Shown piece after piece: positions 17,992-26,280 of a stretch of 64,000 nt of DNA. The notes below the pieces were generated by a model. It was not told where the DNA came from. It did no database searches and worked only from the letters and a program-made list of their open reading frames with translations. Every line of letters begins with the position of its first letter. Position 1 is the first letter of the stretch. The stretch lies in assembly GCF_002952055.1 (NCBI RefSeq), contig NZ_CP021255.1, positions 1,518,501-1,582,500 of the forward strand. Direction: 5' to 3'. The translations under genes and the position numbers were made by a program. Origin of the DNA: Desulfobulbus oralis (lineage in GTDB: Bacteria > Desulfobacterota > Desulfobulbia > Desulfobulbales > Desulfobulbaceae).

Positions 17992-18861
17992 TCAGGTGAA
18001 GATGCAGGTGCGGTTCTGGTAGACCAGCACCTGATGCCGCAGGTGGTGCCAGACGGCACGGGACAGCACCAGCTTTTCCAGGTCCCGGCCCTTGCGCACC
18101 AGATCGGCTACCGAATCCCGGTGGCTTACGCGGATGATGTCCTGGGCGATGATGGGCCCGCAGTCCAGTTCGGCGGTGACGTAGTGGCTGGTGGCGCCGA
18201 TCACCTTGACCCCGCGTTCGTAGGCCTGGTGATAGGGCTTGGCGCCGGGAAAGGCGGGCAAGAAGGAGTGATGGATGTTGATGATGCGGTTCGGGTAGTG
18301 GCGCACGAAATCTTCTGAGAGGATCTGCATGTAACGGGCCAGCACGATGAAACCCACCTGGTGTTTCCGGAGCAGTTCGAGCTGGGCCGCTTCCTGCTCG
18401 GCCTTGTTTTCCCGTGTCATGTCGAAGTGGGCAAAGCCCACGCCAAACTGCCGGGCCACCGGCTCCAGGTCCTGGTGATTGCTGACGATGAGCGGGATCT
18501 CCGCCCGGATTTCCTGGGACTTCCAGCGGGCCAGGATGTCAAAGAGGCAGTGGGGCAGCCTGGACACAAAGAGCGCCATGCGCGGTATTTCCGAGGAAAA
18601 GTGCAGTTCCCATTCCATTTGATAACGCTGGCCGATGAGCACATCAAAATATTCGCCGATTTTTTCCCGGGGAATGACGAATTCCGCCAGGTCCCACTCG
18701 ATCCGCATGAAGAAAGCGCCTGTGACCTCGTCCACGTGCTGATCGAGGAAGATGATATTGCCGTTGTTTTTGCAAATGAATTCGCTCACCACGGCGATAA
18801 TGCCCCTTTTGTCCGGGCAGTGCATGAGCAGAATGGCGGATGCTTTCGAATCGGTACACAT
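17992..18861 (-). CDS. purU: Formyltetrahydrofolate deformylase PurU
   Basis: 289 residues, the usual length. Residues 1-80 are an ACT domain (ILLMHCPDKRGIIAVVSEFI, NIIFLDQHVDEVTGAFFMR). The formyltransferase-like catalytic domain starts near 90 and contains MALFVSRLPHCLFDIL, and the Asn-His-Asp set in INIHHSFLPAFPGAKPYHQA and LDCGPIIAQD. It hydrolyses 10-formyl-THF to formate and THF, balancing one-carbon pools and feeding formate to PurT where present. It follows the terminator of the convergent RNase gene and is transcribed away from it; the peptidase gene lies 28 bases upstream. Confidence 0.94.
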   Translation of the reverse strand: MCTDSKASAILLMHCPDKRGIIAVVSEFICKNNGNIIFLDQHVDEVTGAFFMRIEWDLAEFVIPREKIGEYFDVLIGQRYQMEWELHFSSEIPRMALFVSRLPHCLFDILARWKSQEIRAEIPLIVSNHQDLEPVARQFGVGFAHFDMTRENKAEQEAAQLELLRKHQVGFIVLARYMQILSEDFVRHYPNRIINIHHSFLPAFPGAKPYHQAYERGVKVIGATSHYVTAELDCGPIIAQDIIRVSHRDSVADLVRKGRDLEKLVLSRAVWHHLRHQVLVYQNRTCIFT

Positions 18862-18888
18862 GGCAATGAAAGATTGGGGTTGCGGCCG

Positions 18889-20034
18889 TCAAAACGGCAC
18901 TTCTGTGAGCAGGGCCAGCACCAGCCGGGTGAGGGCCTGCAGATCGGCAAGTGACAGTTGCTCGTCCGTGGCATGGACATTGGTCATGCCCGTGGCCACC
19001 ACGGCTGTGGCCAGCCCTTTGCCATTAAAGATATTGGCGTCGCTGCCGCCGCCGGAGGCGGTATGGGCGAGCGGCATCTGAACCAGCCCGGCCGCCTGGT
19101 CGATGCGGCAGAGGAGCGGAGCATCGTCCGCAAGCCTCATGGCCGGGAATTCCTGTTCTATCTGCACCGCAATTCCGGGCCTGCCCCGGGCCTCGCCGCT
19201 GGGGTCGCACCACAGACCGCCGGTATCGACAAAGCGGTCCTTGATGGCGCGGCTCAGTTGCTCCAGCGTTTTCGGGTTGTGGCTGCGCACCTCGCCTTCG
19301 ATCACAACCTGGTCGGGTACAATGTTGGTGGCCAGCCCGCCCCGAATGGTGCCGAAGTTGACAGTGCTCTCGTCGTCAATCCGGCCGCAGGGCATGTCGG
19401 CGAGCGCCTTTGCGGCGAGCATGATGGCGTTCACCCCCCATTCCGGATGCAGACCGGCGTGGGCCGCGAGGCCAGAAACCGTGGCGGTCAGCCGATTCAT
19501 GGCCGGCGCCCTGGTGATGACTTCGCCAAAGCCGCTGCCATCCAGCGCATAGCCTTCCCGGGCCATAAGCGTTTTCGGGTCAAAGGCCTTGGCGCCCAGC
19601 AGGCCGATTTCCTCGCAGGTGGTGAAGACAAATTCCACCGGCCGGTGCGGCGCGCCCGTGTCCGCCAGGACGCGCATGGCCTCGATGCAGGCCGCAATGC
19701 CGGATTTGTCGTCGCCGCCCAGAATGGTGTCGCCGCTGCTGGTGAACAGATCGCCCCTGCGCTGCACCCTGATGCCCTGTGCGGGCGTGACCGTATCCAT
19801 GTGGCAGGCAAAAAAGATGGCGGGCCTGGGCAGCGTGCCCTTGAAGCGTACGAGCAGGTTGCCGCAATCCGCGCCGGTCTCTTTGGCCGATCTGTCCTCG
19901 CCTATATAATCTGCATGCAGCTCCTTGAAGCGCTCCTGCAGACGGCGGCACAGCCCGGCCTCGCTGCGGGAAGGGCTTGCGATTTCGCACAGGGTGACGA
20001 ATTCCTGCGCCAGCCTTTCGGCATCAGGCTCCAT
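18889..20034 (-). CDS. M20-family peptidase (PepT-like)
   Basis: Start placed at ATG 20034 (MEPDAERLAQEFVTL), overlapping the ispDF stop by eleven bases. About 381 residues. Metal-site motifs of the M20 clan are visible: FFACHMDTV (His and catalytic Asp), LGGDDKSGI (bridging Asp), FTTCEEIGLLGAK (catalytic Glu-Glu), YALDGSG (Asp), and a final HTASGGGSDANIF (His). The lid/dimer domain lies around residues 180-290. Close to PepT-like tripeptide aminopeptidases, but substrate cannot be fixed. It sits in the ispDF operon, without obvious functional link. Confidence 0.88.
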   Translation of the reverse strand: MEPDAERLAQEFVTLCEIASPSRSEAGLCRRLQERFKELHADYIGEDRSAKETGADCGNLLVRFKGTLPRPAIFFACHMDTVTPAQGIRVQRRGDLFTSSGDTILGGDDKSGIAACIEAMRVLADTGAPHRPVEFVFTTCEEIGLLGAKAFDPKTLMAREGYALDGSGFGEVITRAPAMNRLTATVSGLAAHAGLHPEWGVNAIMLAAKALADMPCGRIDDESTVNFGTIRGGLATNIVPDQVVIEGEVRSHNPKTLEQLSRAIKDRFVDTGGLWCDPSGEARGRPGIAVQIEQEFPAMRLADDAPLLCRIDQAAGLVQMPLAHTASGGGSDANIFNGKGLATAVVATGMTNVHATDEQLSLADLQALTRLVLALLTEVPF

Positions 20035-21235
20035 GATTTTCCTCCAACAAGACCACGGCATGGGCGGCAATGCCTTCGCCCCGGCCGGTATAGCCCAGTT
20101 GTTCCGTGGTGCTGGCCTTGACATTGAAGCGTGTACTTGCCGCGTGGCAGGCCTGGGCCAGGTTCGCCTGCATCCGGCCCAGATGCGGGGCCAGTTTCGG
20201 TTTTTGGCAGATGATGCTGATATCGGCGTTGGCCAGGCGCATGCCGCGGCTGGCGGCCATTTGCCACACTGTGGCCAGGAGTTTCAGACTGTCCGCGTCT
20301 CTGTAACGGGCATCGCTGTCCGGGAAATGGCGGCCAATGTCGCCAAGCGCCAGCGCGCCCAGAAGGGCATCCATAAGGGCGTGGCAGACTACGTCGGCGT
20401 CCGAGTGGCCCAAAAGGCCCAGGGGGTGGTCGATGGTCACCCCGCCCAAAATCAGTTTGCGGCCGGCAACAAGCCGGTGCACATCAAATCCGTGGCCGAT
20501 TCTCATGCCTGTGCCTTTCGCCTGATTGCCTGCGTTCAGAAGGACCCGGGCCAGCAGCAGGTCTTCCGGTCTGGTGATTTTCAGATTCCTTCTCGAGCCT
20601 GCCACAGTATGCACGGCAATGCCCGCGTGTTCAAGAAGCGCGGCCTCGTCGGTGGCCTGAAAACCGTCTTTTTCGGCGAGCGCATAGGCCTGGATCAGGA
20701 GCTCCCGGCGCGCGGCCTGCGGGGTTTGCGCCTGCCAGAGACGGCTCCTGTCCAGCGTGGCCACAATGCGGCCATCCTGGACGGCCTTGATGGTATCAAC
20801 CAGGGGCAGGGCCGCAATGGCGGCGCCAAAACGGTCGGCACATGCCAGACAGTTTTGCGCCAGCTCCGCATCCGCCAGGGGACGGGCCGCATCGTGCACC
20901 AGAACAAGGGGCAGGGCAGGGGAGAGCGCCATCAGCCCGGCCCGCACCGAATCCTGCCGGCTTGCGCCGCCTGCGGTAAAATGCAGGCAGGGCCGCCTTT
21001 CAGGTGGAAGCAAGTTGCGGCAGACGGCCTCGCAGTCGGCGAGCCAATCTCCAGGCGCCACCACCACGATTTCGGCGATCCCGGGCACCTGGAGCAAGAC
21101 CTCGCAGCTCCGTACCAGTATGGGCACGCCATTCAAAGGCAGAAGCTGTTTGGGCCGGTCTGCGGCCATGCGACTGCCTGAACCGCCTGCGGCCAGAATC
21201 GCGCCGCAGGACAAAACCGTCTCTGGAGTCATCAT
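20024..21235 (-). CDS. ispDF: Bifunctional IspD/IspF isoprenoid enzyme
   Basis: 403 residues. N-terminal IspD (CDP-ME synthase): GAILAAGGSGSRM for CTP, KQLLPLNG, LVLVHDAARPL and ITRPEDLLLA. C-terminal IspF (MEcPP synthase) from about 245: RIGHGFDVHRLV with the zinc Asp and His, LGHSDADVVCHALMDALLGA, and FNVKASTTEQLGYTGRGEGI. The two adjacent steps of the MEP pathway are fused, as in several proteobacteria. It makes precursors for menaquinone and undecaprenyl phosphate, used by the glycan operons here. RNase P RNA lies immediately upstream. Confidence 0.96.
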   Translation of the reverse strand: MMTPETVLSCGAILAAGGSGSRMAADRPKQLLPLNGVPILVRSCEVLLQVPGIAEIVVVAPGDWLADCEAVCRNLLPPERRPCLHFTAGGASRQDSVRAGLMALSPALPLVLVHDAARPLADAELAQNCLACADRFGAAIAALPLVDTIKAVQDGRIVATLDRSRLWQAQTPQAARRELLIQAYALAEKDGFQATDEAALLEHAGIAVHTVAGSRRNLKITRPEDLLLARVLLNAGNQAKGTGMRIGHGFDVHRLVAGRKLILGGVTIDHPLGLLGHSDADVVCHALMDALLGALALGDIGRHFPDSDARYRDADSLKLLATVWQMAASRGMRLANADISIICQKPKLAPHLGRMQANLAQACHAASTRFNVKASTTEQLGYTGRGEGIAAHAVVLLEENHGA

Positions 21236-21239
21236 GAAA

Positions 21240-21615
21240 AAGGGGTGGGCTGTAAGCCGAATTCTGTCCCGGCCCGCGCCTTGCGGCGGGGCCGGCCATG
21301 ATCATTTAACTGGAATGCCGGTCACCCGGCATCTCGTGCAACCTACCCGGAGGCATCGGACGGGCCGCCCTCGATCGCCTCCCTATTTGGTCTTGCACCC
21401 GGTGGGGTTTACCATGCCCCGACTGTCGCCAGCCGGGCGGTGAGCTCTTGCCTCGCCATTTCACCCTTGCCTGTGAACCGCGGTTCCATCGGCGGTGTCA
21501 TTTCTGTGGCACTTTCCCCTGGTTACCCAGCGTTCGCGTTACGAACCACCGTGCCCTGTGGTGTTCGGACTTTCCTCTCCAGCCCGAGCCGGAGCGATCA
21601 TGCGCCCACCCACAA
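21240..21615 (-). ncRNA. rnpB: RNase P RNA (bacterial type A-like)
   Basis: On the minus strand the conserved core GAGGAAAGTCCGAACACCAC (near 21578-21559) is followed by the CAGGGC and GGTAACCAGGGGAAAGTGCC blocks, GGCAAGGGTGAAA, and the 3' end GACAGAATTCGGCTTACAGC. The 5' GGTGGGC and 3' GCCCACC form helix P1. All parts of the catalytic core are present in order. Ends are placed by the P1 pairing and may be off by a few bases. It matures tRNA 5' ends. Confidence 0.95.
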
Positions 21616-21667
21616 GCCTGAAAAGCGGAAAAAGACGGAGTGCCGGGGCACCGCGTCAAAATAAAGT

Positions 21668-22270
21668 TTATATGTTGGGCTGCCCGGCCTGATACTGGTC
21701 GATGCCCGCATTGGCCAGCGCATCTGCCGTCTGGTTCTGCGTGCGGGGCACATGGCGCACCTGCCAGGCGTCGAAGCGGGCCAGCAGGGTTTTGGCCTCC
21801 TGGTAGAGCGGCAGCAACTGTTCGTGTCTGACCTTGTACCTGCCCTCAAGCTGCCGCACGATCAGCTCGGAATCCATGCAGAGCGAAAGTCGCCCGCAGC
21901 CCTGGCGCAGGGCCTCTTTCAGGCCGGCGATGAGGGCTTTGTACTCTGCCGCGTTATTGGTGCAGAGACCCAGGTAGGTCGAGATGCGCTGTAGTTCGGC
22001 GCCATCTGCCGCCAAAAGCAGGGCGCCTGCTCCGGCAGGGCCCGGATTGCCCCTGGATGCGCCATCGGTAAAGAGCTGGCACCAGCCGGCCGGCGCCCCG
22101 GGGGCATCGGATGCGGCCAGCGTCTTCGAGCTTTTTCCCCTTGTCCCCCTCAGGACGCTTAGGATGGCTGCCGGCTCGTATTCCGGAAACATTTGAGCCA
22201 GCCAGGCCTCGTCCAGCTTTTCCGCCAGCCTCCGACAGATGCTTTCCCGGCCGGGCAGCTTATTCGGCAA
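21668..22270 (-). CDS. rnhA: Ribonuclease HI
   Basis: Start set at TTG 22270 (LPNKLPGRESICRR), which has GGAGG eight bases upstream and overlaps the stop of the zinc-ribbon gene; an ATG at 22324 would give a highly basic, unlikely leader. About 200 residues. A short helical N-terminal part (1-55, AWLAQMFPEYEPAAILSVL) precedes the RNase H domain: LFTDGASRGNPG (first Asp), NNAAEYKALIAGL (Glu), LCMDSELIVRQLEG (Asp), and HVPRTQNQTADALAN (final His/Asp part). It removes RNA from RNA-DNA hybrids. The plant/bacterial RNH-like subtype is more likely than the E. coli type, because the basic protrusion is missing. Confidence 0.88.
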   Translation of the reverse strand: MPNKLPGRESICRRLAEKLDEAWLAQMFPEYEPAAILSVLRGTRGKSSKTLAASDAPGAPAGWCQLFTDGASRGNPGPAGAGALLLAADGAELQRISTYLGLCTNNAAEYKALIAGLKEALRQGCGRLSLCMDSELIVRQLEGRYKVRHEQLLPLYQEAKTLLARFDAWQVRHVPRTQNQTADALANAGIDQYQAGQPNI

Positions 22271-23018
22271 GCGGGGCCTCCTCCAGTTCCGGCGTGGCCG
22301 CCTCGTCCTCCGCTGGAGTTTCATAGTACAGAATTCGCTGGCAGGTTGGGCAGATATTGAGCTTGTCTCCCTTTATCACCTCGTTGACCTGCTGGGGCGG
22401 CAGGGTCATGTGACAGCCCGTGCAGACGCTGTCCTTGACGGCTACCACGGCCAGACCCTCGCGCTTGAGCATCAGTTTGTCGTAGCGCTTCATCAGCTCC
22501 TGCGGCACGTCTTTGGCGTATGCGGCGCGCTCGCCGTCAATGCCCTTTTTTGCCGCATTCAGGCGTTTGATTTCCTTGGCATTCCGCTGCTGGGCCCCGG
22601 CAAGCTCGGCTGCTTCGTTTTCGCAGCGGCCTGCCAGTTCCTCGGCGTCCCTGCCCAGTTGCTCCAGTTGCTCGATGAACTGGAGCGCCCGTTCCTCCGT
22701 AGTCTTGGCCAGCTTCTTGCTGTCCTCGATTTCCTTGAGCAGGGCCTGATGCTCGCGGCTGGTCTGCACCAGCAGCATCCTGTTCTGGCTCTCCTTCATG
22801 CGGGCATTCGCCCCTTCGTGTTCAGTCTGATTTTCCTGCTGTTTTTGGGTGAGCAGCTCTATTTTCACCTTCAGGGCCGCCAGCTTTTCCTGCTCCGCCT
22901 GAATGGCCTGCTTCCGCTTGACCGTATCTGCCTCGCATCTGGCGATGGCCTGGTCAAATCCGGCAAGCTCGCTGTCAAGTTTTTGCAGGCTGATGAGTTT
23001 TTCCATGTCTTCGTTCAA
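22260..23018 (-). CDS. Coiled-coil protein with C4 zinc ribbon
   Basis: Start set at TTG 23018 (LNEDMEKLISLQKLD), six bases from AGGAG; ATG 23006 lies too far from that site. About 252 residues. Residues 5-175 form long coiled coil, and the C-terminus has VCTGCHM and ICPTCQRILY, a four-cysteine ribbon, then an acidic tail. Proteins of this layout (zf-RING_7) are common in deltaproteobacteria and often sit beside Nif3-like and RNase H genes, as here; Helicobacter HP0958 of this family binds RNA and RpoN. A nucleic-acid-related role is inference. Confidence 0.85.
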   Translation of the reverse strand: MNEDMEKLISLQKLDSELAGFDQAIARCEADTVKRKQAIQAEQEKLAALKVKIELLTQKQQENQTEHEGANARMKESQNRMLLVQTSREHQALLKEIEDSKKLAKTTEERALQFIEQLEQLGRDAEELAGRCENEAAELAGAQQRNAKEIKRLNAAKKGIDGERAAYAKDVPQELMKRYDKLMLKREGLAVVAVKDSVCTGCHMTLPPQQVNEVIKGDKLNICPTCQRILYYETPAEDEAATPELEEAPLAE

Positions 23019-23057
23019 GGGTCTCTCCTTTGGTAAAAAACAGTACAAAAAGCAGGT

Positions 23058-23876
23058 TCAGGCGGCTGGCGGCCAGAGCAGGCCCAGAGGCGTTTTTTGT
23101 TCCGCCAGCCCAATCGGAATCTCCCAGTGGCGTTCGGCAAACAGCTCACGCAGCTCTCTGGCGAAGAGCGGCATGGCCGGATTTTCCGTGGGAAAATGTC
23201 CGGCATCCAGGATCCAGATGCCGGCGTCTTCGGCCCAGCGGGCCACGTGGTGTTTGACTTCGGCGGTAATATAGACGTCTGCGCCCTGAGACAGCGCCAG
23301 TTCGGCAAGTTCCGAACCCGAACCAGCGCAGAGCGCCACACAGTGGACTGTTTCGGGTCTCCGGCCCGCGGCGAGGATCCAGGGCGGAGCGCAGTGGGCG
23401 CGCAGCCTGGCCACCAGCTCCTCTGCACTGATGGCTGTGGCATAGGCGCCGATGCTGCCCAACCCGCAAATCGGGGCAAAACCGCGGCCTGCCGGCACCA
23501 GCGGGCGGAGCTTTTCCAGACCAAGAGCGGCGGCCAGTGAATGGCTGACGCCTTCTGCCGTCGAATCCAGGCTGGTGTGGCAGGCGATGACGCTGATGTT
23601 TTGCCGCATGGCTGCGGCCAGAAAGGCGCCTGTCGGCGTGTCGGTCAGCAGATGGCGTATCGGCTTGAAAATGGCAGGATGGTGGGTGATGATCAGATCC
23701 GCGCCAGTGGCTGCAGCCTGACGGGCCACAGACACGGAGGGGTCAAGGGCCAGCAGGATGCGGTGCACCTCCTGCTGCCGGGACCCGGCCAGAAGGCCAA
23801 CATTGTCCCAGGATTCGGCCAGATCATCCGGCACCAGCCGCTGTATGGCCTCGTGTATGTCGTTTACAGTGGGCAT
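23058..23876 (-). CDS. Nif3-like dinuclear metal centre protein
   Basis: 272 residues. The family motifs are LAESWDNVGLLAG, LIITHHPAIFKP (metal-binding His pair), VIACHTSLDS (His, Asp) and VYITAEVKHHVARW near the C-terminal metal ligands. These proteins (YbgI, GTP cyclohydrolase-like fold) form hexameric toroids with two metals per subunit. The biochemical role is unsettled. The gene precedes the zinc-ribbon gene with a 39-base gap and probably shares its transcript. Confidence 0.93.
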   Translation of the reverse strand: MPTVNDIHEAIQRLVPDDLAESWDNVGLLAGSRQQEVHRILLALDPSVSVARQAAATGADLIITHHPAIFKPIRHLLTDTPTGAFLAAAMRQNISVIACHTSLDSTAEGVSHSLAAALGLEKLRPLVPAGRGFAPICGLGSIGAYATAISAEELVARLRAHCAPPWILAAGRRPETVHCVALCAGSGSELAELALSQGADVYITAEVKHHVARWAEDAGIWILDAGHFPTENPAMPLFARELRELFAERHWEIPIGLAEQKTPLGLLWPPAA

Positions 23877-24047
23877 ACTGCAGGGGGAAATGAAAAAAGG
23901 TACACCTTTTTGGGGTGTACCTTGGCAAAGCGGTCAGGCAGGGCAGGGTGTGAAAGGCGGAACAGCAGGATCCTGATGTTGGTGTAGCTGTTTCTTGCAT
24001 CGAACATGAAGCAGTGGCATGCCGTCCGCAGGCATCCTCCCGGAAAA

Positions 24048-24124
24048 TGGTGGGCCCACCTGGACTCGAACCAGGGACCGACCGGTTATGAGCCGGTGGC
24101 TCTAACCAACTGAGCTATAGGCCC
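24048..24124 (-). tRNA. tRNA with CAU anticodon (Ile2 more likely than elongator Met)
   Basis: 77 nt with encoded CCA. The acceptor stem GGGCCTA/TGGGCCC, D arm AGCTCAGTTGGTTAGAGC, anticodon arm ACCGGCTCATAACCGGT and T arm CCTGGTTCGAGTCCAGG all pair. The anticodon loop is CTCATAA. The acceptor and D regions resemble isoleucine tRNAs (GGGCCTATAGCTCAG), so this is probably the minor tRNA-Ile whose C34 is changed to lysidine by TilS; elongator Met cannot be excluded by eye. Confidence 0.93.
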
Positions 24125-24655
24125 GACCTGAACACGAAAAAAGCCTACTATACCGATCTGCTGCAGGATGTCAAGTCTTCCGCAGGACAGGGACGGCCGG
24201 AGCACTCTGCCAAGGGTTCTTCGCCCCTGCGAGGTGGACCGCATCCGCTGTGCGCATGGGCCGGCACTGCCATGGACAGGGCGCAGCATGGGACAGGTCG
24301 GCGGGTACGGGGATGGCAACAATGCTATCATACTGATATTTTGTATTTGATCCGCCGCAATGCAGGTGCGGCATGGCGCCTTGGCAAAAGAGCGCTTGAC
24401 AGGGGAAGTGGAAGTTGGTAGACGGCAATATTACTTTGATATTAAAAATATTATCCAGGTGCGCGGCAGAGTCATTGCATCTTAACTCGCAGCCAGGGCG
24501 ATCCAGTTGCGACGCCAGGTGCTGTACCACCGCTCGGTGTCGGCGTTTCCGGTGAACGGGCGTTTACGGGCCTTGAGGGCAGGGAAGCCGGGGAGCGCAA
24601 CCGCTCCCGATTCTCTGTCGCTTTTCCATTTCAATACAACGGGGGGGAGAAACAC
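24125..24655. other. Gene-free stretch upstream of nikA
   Basis: No supported coding region in 531 bases. The left half is GC-rich without recognisable remnants. The right half holds a TTGACA box, an AT-rich dyad (listed separately) and the leader with a GGGGGGAG ribosome site 9 bases before nikA. Confidence 0.5.
24396..24452 (+). promoter_or_regulatory. Possible nik promoter with AT-rich dyad
   Basis: TTGACA at 24396-24401 is a good -35, but the hexamer 17 bases on (TAGACG) is poor. Directly after it lies AATATT (24427-24432), 14 bases, AATATT (24447-24452), a symmetric AT-rich arrangement in an otherwise GC-rich region. It could be a repressor site (NikR- or Fur-type) for the nickel operon. 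The half-sites do not match the E. coli NikR box, so the regulator is open. Confidence 0.3.
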
Positions 24656-26221
24656 ATGAAGCGTCAACTCACGGGCCTGCTGGCCGGTGCCAGCATGCTG
24701 CTGCTGTCCACCGGAATCCTTCAGGCCGCAGTCAAAGACGAGCTGGTCTATGCCAGCACCAAGGACATCCGCAACATCAACCCGCACCTGTATCTTGGTG
24801 AAATGGCCGCCCAGGGCATGGTTTTCGAACCGCTGGTCATGAATACCAAGGAAGGCGTCAAACCCTGGCTGGCCGAGAGCTGGGAGGTGTCGCCGGATGG
24901 CAGGATCTACACCTTTCACCTGCGCAGGGACGTGACCTTTACCGACGGCACGCCGTTCAACGCGGAGGCGGTCAGGTTGAACATGGAGGCCATCATGGCC
25001 AACCGCATCCGCCATGCCTGGATGGATATGATGAACGAGATCGACAAGGTCGAGGCTGTGGATGAATACAGCTTCCGTCTGAGTCTGAAAAAGCCCTACT
25101 ACCCCACCCTGGTCGAGCTGGGCCTGCTGCGGCCGTTCCGCTTCATCTCGCCCAAGTGCTTTGTGGACGGGCAGACCAAGGATGGGGTATCCTGTCTGGC
25201 CGGCACCGGCCCCTGGGTGCTTGCCGAACACAAGGACAATCAGTACGCCGTCTTTACCGCCAACACCCGCTACTGGGGTGAAAAACCCAGGATTCAGTCC
25301 GTGCGCTGGAAGGTCATGCCCGATCACCAGTCCATGCTGCTGGGCCTGCAGAAGGGAGAAATTGACCTGATCTTCGGTGCCGACGGCGACATGCTGAATC
25401 TGGATAGCTTCGAGGGGCTGCGCCGCCAGGGCAAATATGTGACCGAGATCAGCCAGCCTATTGCCTCCCGTGCCATTCTGCTGAACGCGCACCAGCCCTT
25501 CACCCGGGAACGGGACGCGCGCCTGGCCCTGCAGCACGCTGTGGACAAAAAGAGCATCGTCGAGGGTGTGCTCAACGGCTCCGAGGAGCTGGCCGACACC
25601 CTGCTTGCACCGTCGGTGCAGTACTGTAATGTAGCCCTGGAAAAGCGCGCCTACGATCCGAAAAAGGCAGCCGCCCTGCTTGATCGGGCCGGCTGGAAGA
25701 CAGGCAAGGACGCTTGGCGCTACAAGGACGGCAACAAGGCGGAACTGCGGCTGTACTACAATTCGAACAATGCCCAGGAGCGAACCATCAGCGAGTACAT
25801 ACAGGGCGATCTGAAGAAAATCGGCGTGGACCTGAAGATCATCGGCGAGGAAAAGCAGGCCTTCCTGGATCGCCAGAAAACCGGAGACTTCGAGCTGCAG
25901 TATTCCCTGTCCTGGGGCACGCCCTATGACCCGCAGTCCTATCTGTCGTCATGGCGCATCCCTGCCCACGGCGACTATCAGGCCCAGGTCGGCATGGAGC
26001 GCAAGGAGTGGCTGGACAGGGAAATCACCAGTCTGATGACCGAAGCGGACGAGAACAGGCGTCAGAGCATGTACAGGGAAATCCTGACCTACGTGCACGA
26101 CGAGGCTGTGTATCTCCCGCTCTCCTATTCCCGCACCAAGGCGGTGCACACCAAGGAGCTCCAGGGAGTGGAGTTCGGGCTTTCCCAGTACGAAATCCCC
26201 TTTGAAAAGATGCACTTCTGA
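24656..26221 (+). CDS. nikA: Nickel/peptide-type ABC transporter substrate-binding protein NikA
   Basis: 521 residues, close to E. coli NikA (524). Signal peptide MKRQLTGLLAGASMLLLSTG then ILQAAVKDE. SBP family 5 features: NINPHLYLGEMAAQGMVFEP, DVTFTDGTPFNAEAVR. NikA-like stretches are RHAWMDMMNEI, YYPTLVELGLLRPFRFISP, LAPSVQYCN, and WGTPYDPQSYLSSWR. This strong similarity by eye to NikA, including the RHAW and PFRFI blocks, favours nickel (as a chelate) over peptides. The ligand-binding residues were not checked one by one. First gene of a five-gene transporter operon. Confidence 0.9.
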   Translation: MKRQLTGLLAGASMLLLSTGILQAAVKDELVYASTKDIRNINPHLYLGEMAAQGMVFEPLVMNTKEGVKPWLAESWEVSPDGRIYTFHLRRDVTFTDGTPFNAEAVRLNMEAIMANRIRHAWMDMMNEIDKVEAVDEYSFRLSLKKPYYPTLVELGLLRPFRFISPKCFVDGQTKDGVSCLAGTGPWVLAEHKDNQYAVFTANTRYWGEKPRIQSVRWKVMPDHQSMLLGLQKGEIDLIFGADGDMLNLDSFEGLRRQGKYVTEISQPIASRAILLNAHQPFTRERDARLALQHAVDKKSIVEGVLNGSEELADTLLAPSVQYCNVALEKRAYDPKKAAALLDRAGWKTGKDAWRYKDGNKAELRLYYNSNNAQERTISEYIQGDLKKIGVDLKIIGEEKQAFLDRQKTGDFELQYSLSWGTPYDPQSYLSSWRIPAHGDYQAQVGMERKEWLDREITSLMTEADENRRQSMYREILTYVHDEAVYLPLSYSRTKAVHTKELQGVEFGLSQYEIPFEKMHF

Positions 26222-26280
26222 TTCGCTGCGCCCTGCCTTTGCCACCGGGTGATCCGGCCCGGTGGCTGCGGGAAAAGACC

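Noticed and set aside
19925..21181. 418-codon plus-strand frame antisense to ispDF
   Set aside because: Shadow frame; IspD and IspF motifs are on the minus strand.
24482..25537. 351-codon minus-strand frame over nikA
   Set aside because: Antisense shadow of nikA without motifs.
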